DNA of 64,000 nt from Proluteimonas flavola. GTDB lineage: Bacteria > Pseudomonadota > Gammaproteobacteria > Xanthomonadales > Xanthomonadaceae. Made by a program: the position numbers and the translations under genes. Location: NCBI RefSeq assembly GCF_021191705.1, contig NZ_JAIWPU010000010.1, positions 62,001 to 126,000 on the forward strand. Reading direction: 5' to 3'. The notes beneath the pieces were generated by a model. It searched no databases. It was not told where the DNA came from and was given only the letters and a program-made list of their open reading frames with translations. This document shows positions 26,261-34,919 of this stretch, piece by piece. The first letter of the stretch is position 1; each line of letters opens with the position of its first letter.

Positions 26261-26850
26261 GCACGATGCGATCGATGACGCCCTACGCATTGGCGCTGGC
26301 CCTGCTGGTGCCGTTCGCCGCCGGTGCCCAGTCCACGCCGGAAGGCGAGGCCGCGCTTCTGCAGCAGCGGCTGCAGGCGATCGATGCGAATCCCGACACG
26401 GCGGGCACCGCCGCCTACGAGCGTCTGCAGGCGCGCCAGTCGCTGGCAGCGCTGGCCACGGCCCGCAGCAGCCAGCGGGCCGCGGCGCTGCAGATCGCGC
26501 AGTGGCGCGTGGAGACGGCCGAACTCGCTGCGCGGACCGAGGCCGCGCGGCGCGAGCTGACCCAGCTCGAGCGCGAGCGCAGCGCGCTGATCGTCGAGGC
26601 CAGTCGCCAGGACGCCGTGCGCGCCCGCCAGGAAGCGGAGCGCCTGCGCATCCAGGCCCAGATCCAGACCGAAGAAGCCGCGCGCCTGCGTCTGGCGGCC
26701 GAGGAGGAAGTCACCGCCCGCCAGCAGGCCGAGACGGTGCTGCAGGGCGTGGCCAGTGGCGAGGCGGCCAAGCTGCGCGCCGCCCGCCAGCGCGACGCCG
26801 AATTGCGTCGCCGCGAGGCCGAACTGCTCAAGAGTCTCGAGCAGCCCTGA
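26257..26850 (+). CDS. Periplasmic coiled-coil protein, function unknown
   Basis: A 197-aa protein beginning at an ATG that overlaps the DUF4398 gene stop. An N-terminal signal peptide (ALALALLVPFAAGAQS, cleavage near residue 24) is followed by continuous Ala/Arg/Glu/Gln-rich heptads from about 30 to 195. Partners of DUF4398 proteins with this build often lead into a C-terminal OmpA domain; here the protein stops before any such domain, so it is either a short version or a distinct family. No enzymatic motif is visible. Confidence 0.75.
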   Translation: MSTMRSMTPYALALALLVPFAAGAQSTPEGEAALLQQRLQAIDANPDTAGTAAYERLQARQSLAALATARSSQRAAALQIAQWRVETAELAARTEAARRELTQLERERSALIVEASRQDAVRARQEAERLRIQAQIQTEEAARLRLAAEEEVTARQQAETVLQGVASGEAAKLRAARQRDAELRRREAELLKSLEQP

Positions 26851-27319
26851 TCGGCGATGGCCGGCGTCTGTCGGCCCACCCGCGCACTGCACGCCGACGT
26901 GCGGCAGTGCGCCGTCTGACGACCGGTTGTTAGTTTTTCGTCAGGCTGAATCCGATTGGAATCAATCGCTTACGAAGTTTTCCGGTCGCGCGCCGCGTCG
27001 TGGCGCGGTTCTTCGACAGCCGCGTTGCAAGCGTTTCCCTGCCTCACTGCGATGCCGACGTCCAATCGGGCTTTTGCCCTTGTGGGGTCTCGATACGAGG
27101 AGTAGGGTCGGTTGTCCGGGTGGCACCGATTCCTTCCGCCATCCGGTCACTGAGCCAGGCCGATGACCGAGATGATCCCCCACGAGGTCCCCGCATCCCG
27201 TCCGCAGGACGGTGACGGCGAGCTGATCGGATCGTCCGCCCCACGTTCCTGGATGCAGCCCACGTAGCGCCCCGTCCGTCGCCGGTCGGGGCGTTCGTAT
27301 TTCCAGTCAGGAGGATTCC
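26851..27319. other. Gene-free stretch upstream of the YdcH-like gene
   Basis: About 470 bp; open frames on both strands lack recognisable similarity. The section at 26930-26985 is AT-richer (TTGTTAGTTTTTCGTC) and could carry a promoter. No RNA gene or repeat was recognised. Confidence 0.35.
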
Positions 27320-27541
27320 ATGTTCGAAGCGCAATCGCAGACCGAACTCGAAGAGATCATGAAAGGAAACGTCGAGTTCCGGCAGCTCTACTACCGGCAC
27401 AAGGAACTGGACAAGAAGGTGCTGAACGCAGAGCTCGGCGTGTTCGCCGTCGATGAGACCACGCTGTCGCAGATGAAGCGCGAAAAGCTCGCGGCAAAGG
27501 ATCGCCTGACCCAGATGTACGACCAGATGCAGAAACACTAG
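27320..27541 (+). CDS. YdcH/DUF465 family small protein
   Basis: 73 aa with the DUF465 pattern: VEFRQLYYRHKELDKKVLNA near residues 18-37 and a helical end, LSQMKREKLAAKDRLTQMY. An AGGAGG sequence seven bases before the ATG is one of the strongest ribosome sites seen in the window. Members are small helical cytoplasmic proteins of unknown function. It is a single gene, 110 bp before cystathionine beta-synthase. Confidence 0.88.
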   Translation: MFEAQSQTELEEIMKGNVEFRQLYYRHKELDKKVLNAELGVFAVDETTLSQMKREKLAAKDRLTQMYDQMQKH

Positions 27542-27651
27542 GTTCGTCTGTCGCGGGCGGTGGCGGCCATCCTCGTCGGTCGCCATCGCCCGCGAATTGT
27601 TGTCCGCGGATGCGATAATCGCGATCTGTCTCGCTGCAACCCGGACCTGCA

Positions 27652-29028
27652 ATGCCGATCGCCGACTCCGTTCTCGACCTGATCGCCGACACGCCCATCG
27701 TGCGTGCGCGCCGCCTCGATGCGGGCGTCTGCGAGCTCTATTTCAAGCTCGAGAGCCAGAATCCCGGTGGCTCCATCAAGGACCGCATCGGCTTGGCGAT
27801 GATCGAGGCCGCCGAAGCGCGCGGCGACATCGCGCCCGGCGCCACGCTGGTGGAAGGCACCGCCGGCAATACCGGCATCGGCCTGGCGCTGGTGGCACAG
27901 CAGAAGGGCTACAAGCTGATCCTCGTGGTCCCGGACAAGATGAGCCGGGAGAAGATCTTCAATCTCAAGGCGATGGGCGCCGAGGTCGTGCTGACCCGCT
28001 CCGACGTCGCCAAGGGCCACCCCGAGTACTACCAGGACCTCGCCGAGCGCATCGCGCGCGAGACCCCGGGCGCCTATTTCATCAACCAGTTCGGCAACCC
28101 CGACAACCCGGCCGCGCACGAGCACGGCACAGGGCCGGAAATCTTGCGGCAGATGGGTGAGGTGGGCGGACTGGACGCGATCGTGTTCGGTTGCGGCAGC
28201 TCGGGCACCATGACCGGCCTGTCGCGCTGCTTCGCCAAGGACGCGCCGGACGTGGAGCTGGTGCTGGCCGATCCGGTCGGCTCGATCCTGGCGGAGTACA
28301 TCAACGACGGCGTGCTCAACGACAAGTCGGGCAGTTGGATGGTCGAAGGCATCGGCGAGGATTTCCTGCCGGGCATTTCCGACTTCTCGCGGGTCAGCCG
28401 CGCCTACGCGATCAGCGACCAGGAAAGCTTCCTCGCCGCGCGCGAACTGCTGCGCACCGAGGGCATCCTCGGCGGCTCGTCGACCGGCACGCTGCTGGCG
28501 GCTGCGCTGAAGTACTGCCGCGCGCAGACCACGCCGAAGAAGGTGCTGGTGTTCGTCTGCGACACCGGCAACAAGTACCTGAGCAAGCTCTACAACGACT
28601 ACTGGATGCTCGACAACGGCTTCCTGGAGCGTGAGCAGCATGGCGATCTGCGCGACCTGATCCTGCGCCCGTACTCGCGTCGCGACACGGTGGTACTGCA
28701 GCCGACCGACCTGCTGGTCACGGCCTACCAGCGCATGAAGCTCTACGAGATCTCGCAGCTGCCGGTGATGGACGGCGACCGCATCGTCGGCATCCTCGAC
28801 GAGAGCGACGTGCTGCTGCATGTGTACGGCGACGAAGCCCGCTTCCGCGAGCCGGTGTCGTCGGCGATGGTCAGCAAGCTCGACTTCCTCGACGTCAAGT
28901 CGCCGGTCGAAGCGCTACTGCCGGTGTTCGACCGCGGCCAGGTGGCAATCGTCACCGAGGGCGACCGGTTCCTCGGCCTGATCACCCGGATCGACCTGCT
29001 GAACTACCTGCGCCGCCGGGTGCAGTAG
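27652..29028 (+). CDS. Cystathionine beta-synthase (PLP enzyme with two CBS domains)
   Basis: 458 aa. The PLP domain (1-320) has Lys43 in NPGGSIKDR, the phosphate-cradle EGTAGNTGIGLAL, and GCGSSGTMTG. A C-terminal Bateman pair (about 335-458) includes LLVTAYQRMKLYEISQLPVM and VAIVTEGDRFLGLITRIDLL. It condenses serine with homocysteine, first step of reverse transsulfuration; the CBS pair suggests allosteric control. The next metabolic enzyme, a cystathionine gamma-synthase/lyase, is 1.3 kb downstream on the same strand but separated by a minus-strand gene. Confidence 0.93.
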   Translation: MPIADSVLDLIADTPIVRARRLDAGVCELYFKLESQNPGGSIKDRIGLAMIEAAEARGDIAPGATLVEGTAGNTGIGLALVAQQKGYKLILVVPDKMSREKIFNLKAMGAEVVLTRSDVAKGHPEYYQDLAERIARETPGAYFINQFGNPDNPAAHEHGTGPEILRQMGEVGGLDAIVFGCGSSGTMTGLSRCFAKDAPDVELVLADPVGSILAEYINDGVLNDKSGSWMVEGIGEDFLPGISDFSRVSRAYAISDQESFLAARELLRTEGILGGSSTGTLLAAALKYCRAQTTPKKVLVFVCDTGNKYLSKLYNDYWMLDNGFLEREQHGDLRDLILRPYSRRDTVVLQPTDLLVTAYQRMKLYEISQLPVMDGDRIVGILDESDVLLHVYGDEARFREPVSSAMVSKLDFLDVKSPVEALLPVFDRGQVAIVTEGDRFLGLITRIDLLNYLRRRVQ

Positions 29029-29329
29029 ATCCGCGCCGTTGTTTCTCCTCCCTTGCTTGCGGGGGATTGCCCTCCCGTAGGGGGGGGGGGGGGGGGGGGG
29101 GGTGGGGGGGCCCCCCCCCCCCCCCGCCCCCCCCCCCCCCGCGCCTACGGGGAAGCAAGCCGCCCGCGCGTCCTTGATCGGCATCGTGCCTCTGAAGCCG
29201 CCCATCCGGGCGCAGCCAGGTCATTCGTCAGTCGGGAGCCGAGGGGATGACGCTCCGTCTTCGCGCAGGAGTGCGTGCGAAAGCGCGAGGCCAGCGCCTT
29301 CGCATCCTGTCCCCGAGTGCGGGGCTGGC
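29029..29329. other. Gene-free stretch containing a poly-G/poly-C tract
   Basis: About 300 bp between convergent genes. Apart from the homopolymer tract at 29080-29140 nothing coding is recognised; apparent frames across it are poly-Gly/Pro artefacts. Confidence 0.5.
29080..29140. repeat. Abnormal G23-T-G7-C15-G-C14 tract
   Basis: A run of 23 G, one T, 7 G, then 15 C, one G and 14 C. It is flanked by partly complementary sequences (CTTGCTT at the left, AAGCAAG at the right), as if the loop of a REP-type hairpin were replaced by homopolymers. Such a tract is more likely a sequencing or assembly artefact at a strong hairpin than native DNA. Confidence 0.9.
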
Positions 29330-30007
29330 TCAACGCCAGCCTGTCATGTTGAGCCTGACCGTCTCGCGACCGTTCTCCTGCTGCGACAGGCGCACCGGGA
29401 CCGGAATGCCCGTCGCGATCCAGGCGGTCGTGGTCTTGCCTTCGCCGGTCTGCACATAACGCACAGCGTTAACCGTGCGCGAGCCGACGGTGATCTGCTC
29501 GGTGCCGGCGCGGCGGAAGGTCGCCGGCCGCGTGCGTGCGTTCTCGGTCACGCGGTACTGCATGGCGCGCCCATTCTCGTGGTCGCGGACCAACGCAAGC
29601 TGGAGCAACAAGGCATCGACGTCACCCGCCTGCAGCGGGGTCGGCCCGGTGCGGCTGGGCTTGGCGTCTCCCGTCCAGCGGACCTGGAGGTTGCGCCAGT
29701 CGTAGCGCGTCGTGATCGAGCGCCGTTGGCCCACGTACTGCAGCCTGTCGCTGCCGCCCAACGGGAGATAGACGCCGTTGCGCTCGCGGAAGTACGTCGC
29801 CTGATGCATGGACGCGGCCACGTTGCCGATCGTCATCACATAGGTCCAGTTGTCTCCCGTCCGGGTGAGCGACGCCTGTGCATTGGCCGGGACACCCTGG
29901 TAACGGACGCTGTACTCGGCGTTGAACGGCTTTAGCGCGGCCTGTGCGGGCAGGCTCGCCATTACGACCGCCAGCATTGCCGCGGTGATGGTCAGTAGAC
30001 GCTTCAA
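29330..30007 (-). CDS. DUF3108 periplasmic protein
   Basis: 225 aa with a signal peptide (LLTITAAMLAVVMASLPAQA, cleavage near residue 23) followed by the DUF3108 beta-rich fold: FNAEYSVRYQGVPANAQASL, YRVTENARTRPATF and TTTAWIATGIPVPVRLSQQE. The family is predicted periplasmic/outer-membrane-facing and has no established function. It is divergent from the cystathionine gamma-synthase gene and convergent with cystathionine beta-synthase. Confidence 0.88.
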   Translation of the reverse strand: MKRLLTITAAMLAVVMASLPAQAALKPFNAEYSVRYQGVPANAQASLTRTGDNWTYVMTIGNVAASMHQATYFRERNGVYLPLGGSDRLQYVGQRRSITTRYDWRNLQVRWTGDAKPSRTGPTPLQAGDVDALLLQLALVRDHENGRAMQYRVTENARTRPATFRRAGTEQITVGSRTVNAVRYVQTGEGKTTTAWIATGIPVPVRLSQQENGRETVRLNMTGWR

Positions 30008-30295
30008 GGCTGACTCCGATCAGGTAAAGAGTGCCGCCCACTGGGCGGCGGAAGTCGTAAGCGTACGCTGCCGCCCTGATGGACGGAATGATGGCGCATG
30101 ACTATTCAGGGAGCAGCCGGGATTTGCGGATTTCATCCGGCGATCGAGAGGGATTTCGCTGCGGCCTTGCGGCCGAAATGCGGACTCCCGCTGAACGGCA
30201 TTGATCATTTGCCGCCGGTGGGCGCCGCCGCTGTTCATGGGCTGGGGTGGCGCCTGCGGTGCTAGAATCGCAGGCCAATTCAGACAGAATTCCCC

Positions 30296-31474
30296 ATGAC
30301 CGATGACCGCAACGCGGCCGACGCGGCACGGTGGGCACTCGGCACCAAGGCGATCCACGCCGGCCAGTCGCCCGACCCCTCGACCGGCGCGGTAATGCCG
30401 CCGATCTATGCGACGTCGACGTACGCGCAGTCCAGCCCGGGCGAGCACCAGGGCTTCGAGTACTCGCGCACCCACAATCCGACACGCTTCGCCTACGAGC
30501 GCTGCGTGGCGGGTCTGGAAGGCGGCACGCGCGGCTTCGCGTTCGCCTCCGGTATGGCGGCGACCGCGACCCTGCTCGAACTGCTCGACAGCGGCGGCCA
30601 TGTCATCGCGATGGACGACCTCTACGGCGGAAGCTACCGCCTGTTCGAGCGCGTGCGCACGCGCAGCGCCGGGCTGTCCTTCAGCTACGTCGACATGACC
30701 GACCCCGCCGCGTTCGAGGCTGCGGTCACCGACAAGACGAAGCTGGTCTGGATCGAGACCCCGACCAACCCGATGCTCAAGATCGTCGACATCCGGGCGA
30801 TCGCGGACATCGCCCACAGGCGCGGCCTGATCGTCGTCGTCGACAACACCTTCGCCTCGCCGATCCTGCAGCGCCCGATCGAACATGGCGCCGATATCGT
30901 CATGCACTCGGCCACCAAGTACCTCAACGGCCACTCCGACATGGTCGGTGGCATGCTGGTGGTCGGCGACAATGCCGAACTGGCCGAACAGCTCGCATTC
31001 CTGCAGAACTCCGCGGGCGCCGTGCAGGGCCCCTTCGACAGTTTCCTCGCACTGCGCGGCCTCAAGACGCTGCATCTGCGGATGAAAGCGCATTGCGAGA
31101 ACGCGCAGGCGCTGGCCGAATTCCTCGAAGGCCATGCCGCGGTCGAGCAGGTGATCTATCCGGGTCTGGCGTCGCATCCGCAGCACGCACTGGCCAAGCG
31201 CCAGATGGATGGCTTCGGCGGCATCATTTCAGTCCGCATCAAGGGCGGCTTCGAGGCTGCGAAGAAGTTCTGCGAACGCACGGAACTGTTCACCCTGGCC
31301 GAGTCGCTCGGCGGTGTGGAAAGTCTGGTCAACCATCCGGCGGTGATGACGCATGCGTCGGTGCCGGTGGAGCGGCGGGCGAAACTCGGCATCCAGGACG
31401 ACTTGGTGCGTTTGAGCATCGGGGTCGAGTGCGCCAAAGACCTGCAGAACGATCTCGATCGTGCCCTCGCCTGA
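30296..31474 (+). CDS. metB: Cystathionine gamma-synthase/gamma-lyase family PLP enzyme
   Basis: 392 aa. Cys/Met-metabolism PLP fold: the start region TKAIHAGQSPDPSTGAVMPP, YSRTHNPTR (57-65), the PLP lysine Lys208 in MHSATKYLNGHSDM, and the C-terminal ESLGGVESLVNHPAVMTHAS. Synthase and lyase members cannot be separated with certainty by eye; the nearby beta-synthase would suit a lyase. In Xanthomonas the equivalent gene (named metB) marks one border of the variable LPS locus, and here the ABC exporter gene starts within its last codons (14-bp overlap). Confidence 0.9.
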   Translation: MTDDRNAADAARWALGTKAIHAGQSPDPSTGAVMPPIYATSTYAQSSPGEHQGFEYSRTHNPTRFAYERCVAGLEGGTRGFAFASGMAATATLLELLDSGGHVIAMDDLYGGSYRLFERVRTRSAGLSFSYVDMTDPAAFEAAVTDKTKLVWIETPTNPMLKIVDIRAIADIAHRRGLIVVVDNTFASPILQRPIEHGADIVMHSATKYLNGHSDMVGGMLVVGDNAELAEQLAFLQNSAGAVQGPFDSFLALRGLKTLHLRMKAHCENAQALAEFLEGHAAVEQVIYPGLASHPQHALAKRQMDGFGGIISVRIKGGFEAAKKFCERTELFTLAESLGGVESLVNHPAVMTHASVPVERRAKLGIQDDLVRLSIGVECAKDLQNDLDRALA

Positions 31475-32303
31475 CGGTACCGTCGAGACGGAGGCACAGC
31501 GCGTGAAGGGGCCGATGCGGTCGGTGTTCAGCGACCTGCGTTCGAGCATGAGCAACCCGGAGTTCTGGGCGCTGTCCAGCTGGCTGGACATTGTGGCCTC
31601 CTATCGTCGGTCGCGCATGGGTCTGTTCTGGATGATCATGCCGATCAACGTCTATGTGTGGGGCGTCGGATCATTTTTTTCAGGGATCATGGGCAAAGGT
31701 CTGGCATCCTTCGCCGCACATGTCGCGATCGGCGTGACAGTGTTTCGCCTCCTGAATTCCATGATCATGGAATCTACCGGCGTGATGCGTGGCAGCCAGT
31801 CGTTCATTCTCGATGGGCACACCTGTCTGACGGATTTCGTTCTCCGTCTACTCGCCAAGGCTTTGTTCTACGTTGGCGTGGCTTTGCCAGTGATCGCCAT
31901 TGCCATGGTCATCCATCCCCAGTTACATGTCTGGGGACTGCTGTGGATGGTGCCCGCGTTCGCGCTCGTCCTGGTCAACGCGTTGTGGATCGGCCTCTCG
32001 ATGTCACTGGTCGGCGCGCGCTTCCCCGATGTCAGTCAGTTGACGGGCAGCATCTTCATCTTCGCGTTCCTGCTCACGCCGATCGTTTGGTCTGCGGATA
32101 TGGTTCCGGCCGGAACGCTTCGCGCCAAACTGATGCTGCTCAACCCGCTGTATCACCTCATCGAATGCGTGCGTGCCCCTGTGCTAGGGGAGCCGCTGTC
32201 GATGATTTCTGTCCAGGTGGTGGTTGCGATGGCGGTCGTGGGATGGGTGCTGACGGCGTGGGCCTACCGTCGTTACGCACGTTTCGTGCCGCTCTGGATG
32301 TGA
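31461..32303 (+). CDS. wzm: O-antigen/polysaccharide ABC exporter permease
   Basis: 280 aa, ABC-2 type permease with six hydrophobic segments: near 52-72 (MGLFWMIMPINVYVWGVGSF), 83-103, 130-150 (LLAKALFYVGVALPVIAIAM), 158-178, 192-212 and 250-270. It forms the inner-membrane channel for undecaprenyl-linked glycan. The GTG at 31461 overlaps metB; starts at 31503 (GTG) or 31515 (ATG) are also possible. The ATPase subunit follows after 4 bp. An ABC-type exporter implies the polymer is completed in the cytoplasm, which fits the lack of Wzx/Wzy genes here. Confidence 0.9.
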   Translation: MPSPDGTVETEAQRVKGPMRSVFSDLRSSMSNPEFWALSSWLDIVASYRRSRMGLFWMIMPINVYVWGVGSFFSGIMGKGLASFAAHVAIGVTVFRLLNSMIMESTGVMRGSQSFILDGHTCLTDFVLRLLAKALFYVGVALPVIAIAMVIHPQLHVWGLLWMVPAFALVLVNALWIGLSMSLVGARFPDVSQLTGSIFIFAFLLTPIVWSADMVPAGTLRAKLMLLNPLYHLIECVRAPVLGEPLSMISVQVVVAMAVVGWVLTAWAYRRYARFVPLWM

Positions 32304-32307
32304 TCGC

Positions 32308-33480
32308 ATGAGTGCCCGGATCGAACTCAGCAACGTGACGCTGCAGGTGCCGACCTTCGTGCAGAAGGACCGAAGCGCGCGCTCATGGTTGGGCATGCTG
32401 GCAGGCGCGGCATTCGACCCGCCCGTGCGCCGCCTCAACACGCTGCTTCATGATGTCTCCTTCAAGGTCGAGGAAGGGGACCGCTTGGCGATACTGGGGC
32501 GTAACGGCGCGGGAAAATCGACGCTGCTACGCGTGCTCAACAAGGTGTTCGTCCCGACCACGGGCACCGTCCAGCTCAAGGGAAGCCATCAGGCGCTCCT
32601 CAACATCGGCCTGGGCTTCAACAACGAAGCAACCGTGCGCGAGAACGTGTTCCTGCGCGGTACCGCGATGGGTATCCGCACAGCGCAGCTGAGCGTGCTG
32701 ATGTCGCCGATTCTCGAGTTCGCTGGACTGGAAGAGAAGGCGAATTACCGGCTGCACACGCTGTCATCAGGGCAGCGCATGCGCCTGGGATTCGCGATTT
32801 CCACCTCGGTCCAGCACGACATCATTCTCATGGATGAGTGGGTCGGCACTGGGGACGCCGAGTTCACCAAGCGTGCGAAGGAGCGGATGCAGGGGCGGTT
32901 CCAAGGTAGCAAGATCGTAGTCCTAGCCAGTCACAGCATCGGTCTGCTGCGTGATGTCTGCAACAAGGCGCTGGTAATGGAGCGCGGTCGGGTCGTCTAC
33001 CACGGCGACCTCGGTGCGGGCTTGCAGGTCTACCAGGCCCTGATGAGCCAGCCGGCACCGACCGAGTCGGAAGCCGAGGCGATGGCCGCACCCGCCGGGC
33101 AGCAGCCGGCCGTTTCCGGCGTGGTCGAGCGGGTCCACTTCGACGACGCAGGCATGGTCGTGGTCGGCTGGGCGCTTGTTGAGTTCCAGCGTCCGCCAGG
33201 CGTGATCGCGCTGGATCTCGGCGACGGCGTCCCGCGACCAGTGGATACCCTGGAATGGCTCTCGCGTCCCGACGTCCAATCGCATTTCGGCCTTGTCGAT
33301 GCGCATTGCGGTTTTCGTTTCAGGATCGATTCCCCAAGCCTGCGTTCGTTCGCTGATCTAAAGGGACGCTTGCACGTCATGGCTGGCGATGTTGCCGAAG
33401 ACTTGGCTGCACCGCTCCGGGTCGCCCAAGCCGTCGCGGTTCACCTAGATGGCGTCACGGCGATGTCATCCGGTACTTAG
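32308..33480 (+). CDS. wzt: O-antigen/polysaccharide ABC exporter ATPase with C-terminal glycan-recognition-like module
   Basis: 390 aa. The ABC domain (about 1-235) has Walker A GRNGAGKS (64-71), signature LSSGQRMRLGF (from 152) and Walker B IILMDE (172-177). After about residue 265 a C-terminal beta-rich domain begins VERVHFDDAGMVVVGWALVE and includes RPDVQSHFGLVDAHCGFRFR (about 320-339). In ABC-type O-antigen systems the Wzt C-terminal domain binds the modified end of the finished chain. This one does not look like the E. coli O9a domain; a related segment occurs at the C terminus of the methyltransferase encoded next. Confidence 0.9.
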   Translation: MSARIELSNVTLQVPTFVQKDRSARSWLGMLAGAAFDPPVRRLNTLLHDVSFKVEEGDRLAILGRNGAGKSTLLRVLNKVFVPTTGTVQLKGSHQALLNIGLGFNNEATVRENVFLRGTAMGIRTAQLSVLMSPILEFAGLEEKANYRLHTLSSGQRMRLGFAISTSVQHDIILMDEWVGTGDAEFTKRAKERMQGRFQGSKIVVLASHSIGLLRDVCNKALVMERGRVVYHGDLGAGLQVYQALMSQPAPTESEAEAMAAPAGQQPAVSGVVERVHFDDAGMVVVGWALVEFQRPPGVIALDLGDGVPRPVDTLEWLSRPDVQSHFGLVDAHCGFRFRIDSPSLRSFADLKGRLHVMAGDVAEDLAAPLRVAQAVAVHLDGVTAMSSGT

Positions 33481-33490
33481 AGGAGCCTGG

Positions 33491-34861
33491 ATGAGCCAGT
33501 ATCAGACCTTTCCCGACGCCGTCGGCGCATCTTCCACGATCGACAAGCTCAGGGCTCTGCATCTGCCCGCGATGGAAGGCTGTTCCTTTCTCGATGTGGG
33601 CTGTAACGAAGGGTTCTTCTGCGGTTTCGCCAGATTCGATGGCGCCGCCCGAGTTGTGGGAATCGACCGTTCTCAGATGTTCATCGAGCGTGCGCGGCAA
33701 CGCTTCCCCGATTGCGAGTTCCTCAATCAGGGCTGGGATGCGCTTCCAGAGGGCGAGTTCGACGTCATCCTGTTGGCGTCGGCGCTGCATTACGCCGACG
33801 ATCAGCCTGCACTGGTCCGGCGACTCGTGTCGCGGCTGACCCGCGACGGTGTACTGATCCTTGAGTTGGGCATCGCTTCCGCGCCCGGTGCGCAGTGGGT
33901 GCGAGTGCAGCGTGGCATCGACGAGCGTGACTTCCCCACTATGGGCATGGTCTCGGAAATGCTCAATGGACTGGCCTGGAAATGGATGGGGCCGAGCGTG
34001 TCCCAGCCTGGTGATCCTGTGCAACGGCATGTCGTGCATATCAGTCGGATGCGGCCGCTCGCCTATCTGTTGATGCAGCCGCCCGCATTCGGCAAGAGCA
34101 CCATCTCGGCCAACGTGTTCGTGCCCGCGGGCATACGGATCGTCTCGGGTGATGCGGAGATCGCGCAGGCGGTGCGGCAACGGGATCCGGCCGTGTCCGA
34201 TGCCCTGCATGCATGTTTGTCCGAAGCCTATTCGCCCTATCGTCTCGACGAGGTCATCCGTCGCGTGTTCGAGGCGGGGCTGGGAGGGGAGCTGCTGCAG
34301 ATGTTCGCGGCGCGAGCGAATGGCGAGAGTTTTGCGCTGGATGCCTATGTTCCGGAGCATTGTCACCCGCTTGTCGAGAGCGGACTTGCCGATGCTGGTT
34401 ATCTTCCGATACTCATGACTTGGCGTCGTGCCGCGAGGCCACTGCGTGCGGTCGAAGCCCTCGAGCAGCAGTCCAATGCTTTCCTGTTGAGGATGGATAT
34501 GGAGAGCGGGAGCGATGACAGGACATTCGAGCCTTCCGGAATCATCGACGAACTTGAGGTGAGCGACGGCCGGCTGCATCTACGCGGGTGGTCGTTCGGT
34601 GCACGTGGGCGCCTGGAAGGGCCCGTCAGTGCAAAATGTGGCGAACATGTGCTGCTTCCCCTAGGCTTCCAGCTCCAGACCCGACAAGACGTGCAGGTTC
34701 ATTTCGGACTTCCCTCGGCGTTGTGCGGGTTCCAGGCCACGTTCGCGCTGTCGGATACATCCGATGCGGAGAAACTGGCGGGCTTGGTGGTCAGGGGATT
34801 TGCAGTGGGGCCGGCAGAAGGCATCGTGATCCCGCTGCCTTCCCGGTCACTGCCACGATAA
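33491..34861 (+). CDS. SAM-dependent methyltransferase with C-terminal module shared with Wzt
   Basis: 456 aa from the ATG at 33491, preceded by AGGAG; the open frame upstream lies inside wzt. The methyltransferase fold is N-terminal: CSFLDVGCNEGFFCGFARFD (about 25-44), VVGIDRSQMFIERARQRF (about 49-66), FDVILLASALHYAD and LTRDGVLILELGIA. The middle (200-340) has no clear match. The C-terminal 110 residues (IIDELEVSDGRLHLRGWSFG, then RQDVQVHFGLPSALCGF near 398-414) resemble the C-terminal domain of the upstream Wzt. Chain-end methylation of the exported polysaccharide is a reasonable inference, not shown. Confidence 0.82.
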   Translation: MSQYQTFPDAVGASSTIDKLRALHLPAMEGCSFLDVGCNEGFFCGFARFDGAARVVGIDRSQMFIERARQRFPDCEFLNQGWDALPEGEFDVILLASALHYADDQPALVRRLVSRLTRDGVLILELGIASAPGAQWVRVQRGIDERDFPTMGMVSEMLNGLAWKWMGPSVSQPGDPVQRHVVHISRMRPLAYLLMQPPAFGKSTISANVFVPAGIRIVSGDAEIAQAVRQRDPAVSDALHACLSEAYSPYRLDEVIRRVFEAGLGGELLQMFAARANGESFALDAYVPEHCHPLVESGLADAGYLPILMTWRRAARPLRAVEALEQQSNAFLLRMDMESGSDDRTFEPSGIIDELEVSDGRLHLRGWSFGARGRLEGPVSAKCGEHVLLPLGFQLQTRQDVQVHFGLPSALCGFQATFALSDTSDAEKLAGLVVRGFAVGPAEGIVIPLPSRSLPR

Positions 34862-34919
34862 CGTCTGCACAGGCACCGTCTTCCTCGGGGGGCCGGCCAA
34901 GAATCTTTGAGGGTGAACC

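Noticed and set aside
27120-27145. Sigma-54 promoter candidate (TGGCACCGATTCC)
   Set aside because: A TGGCAC is present but there is no TTGC-type -12 element at the right spacing.
29102-29935. Plus-strand open frames starting in the poly-G/C tract
   Set aside because: They begin with homopolymer-derived Gly/Pro runs and then run antisense to the DUF3108 gene.
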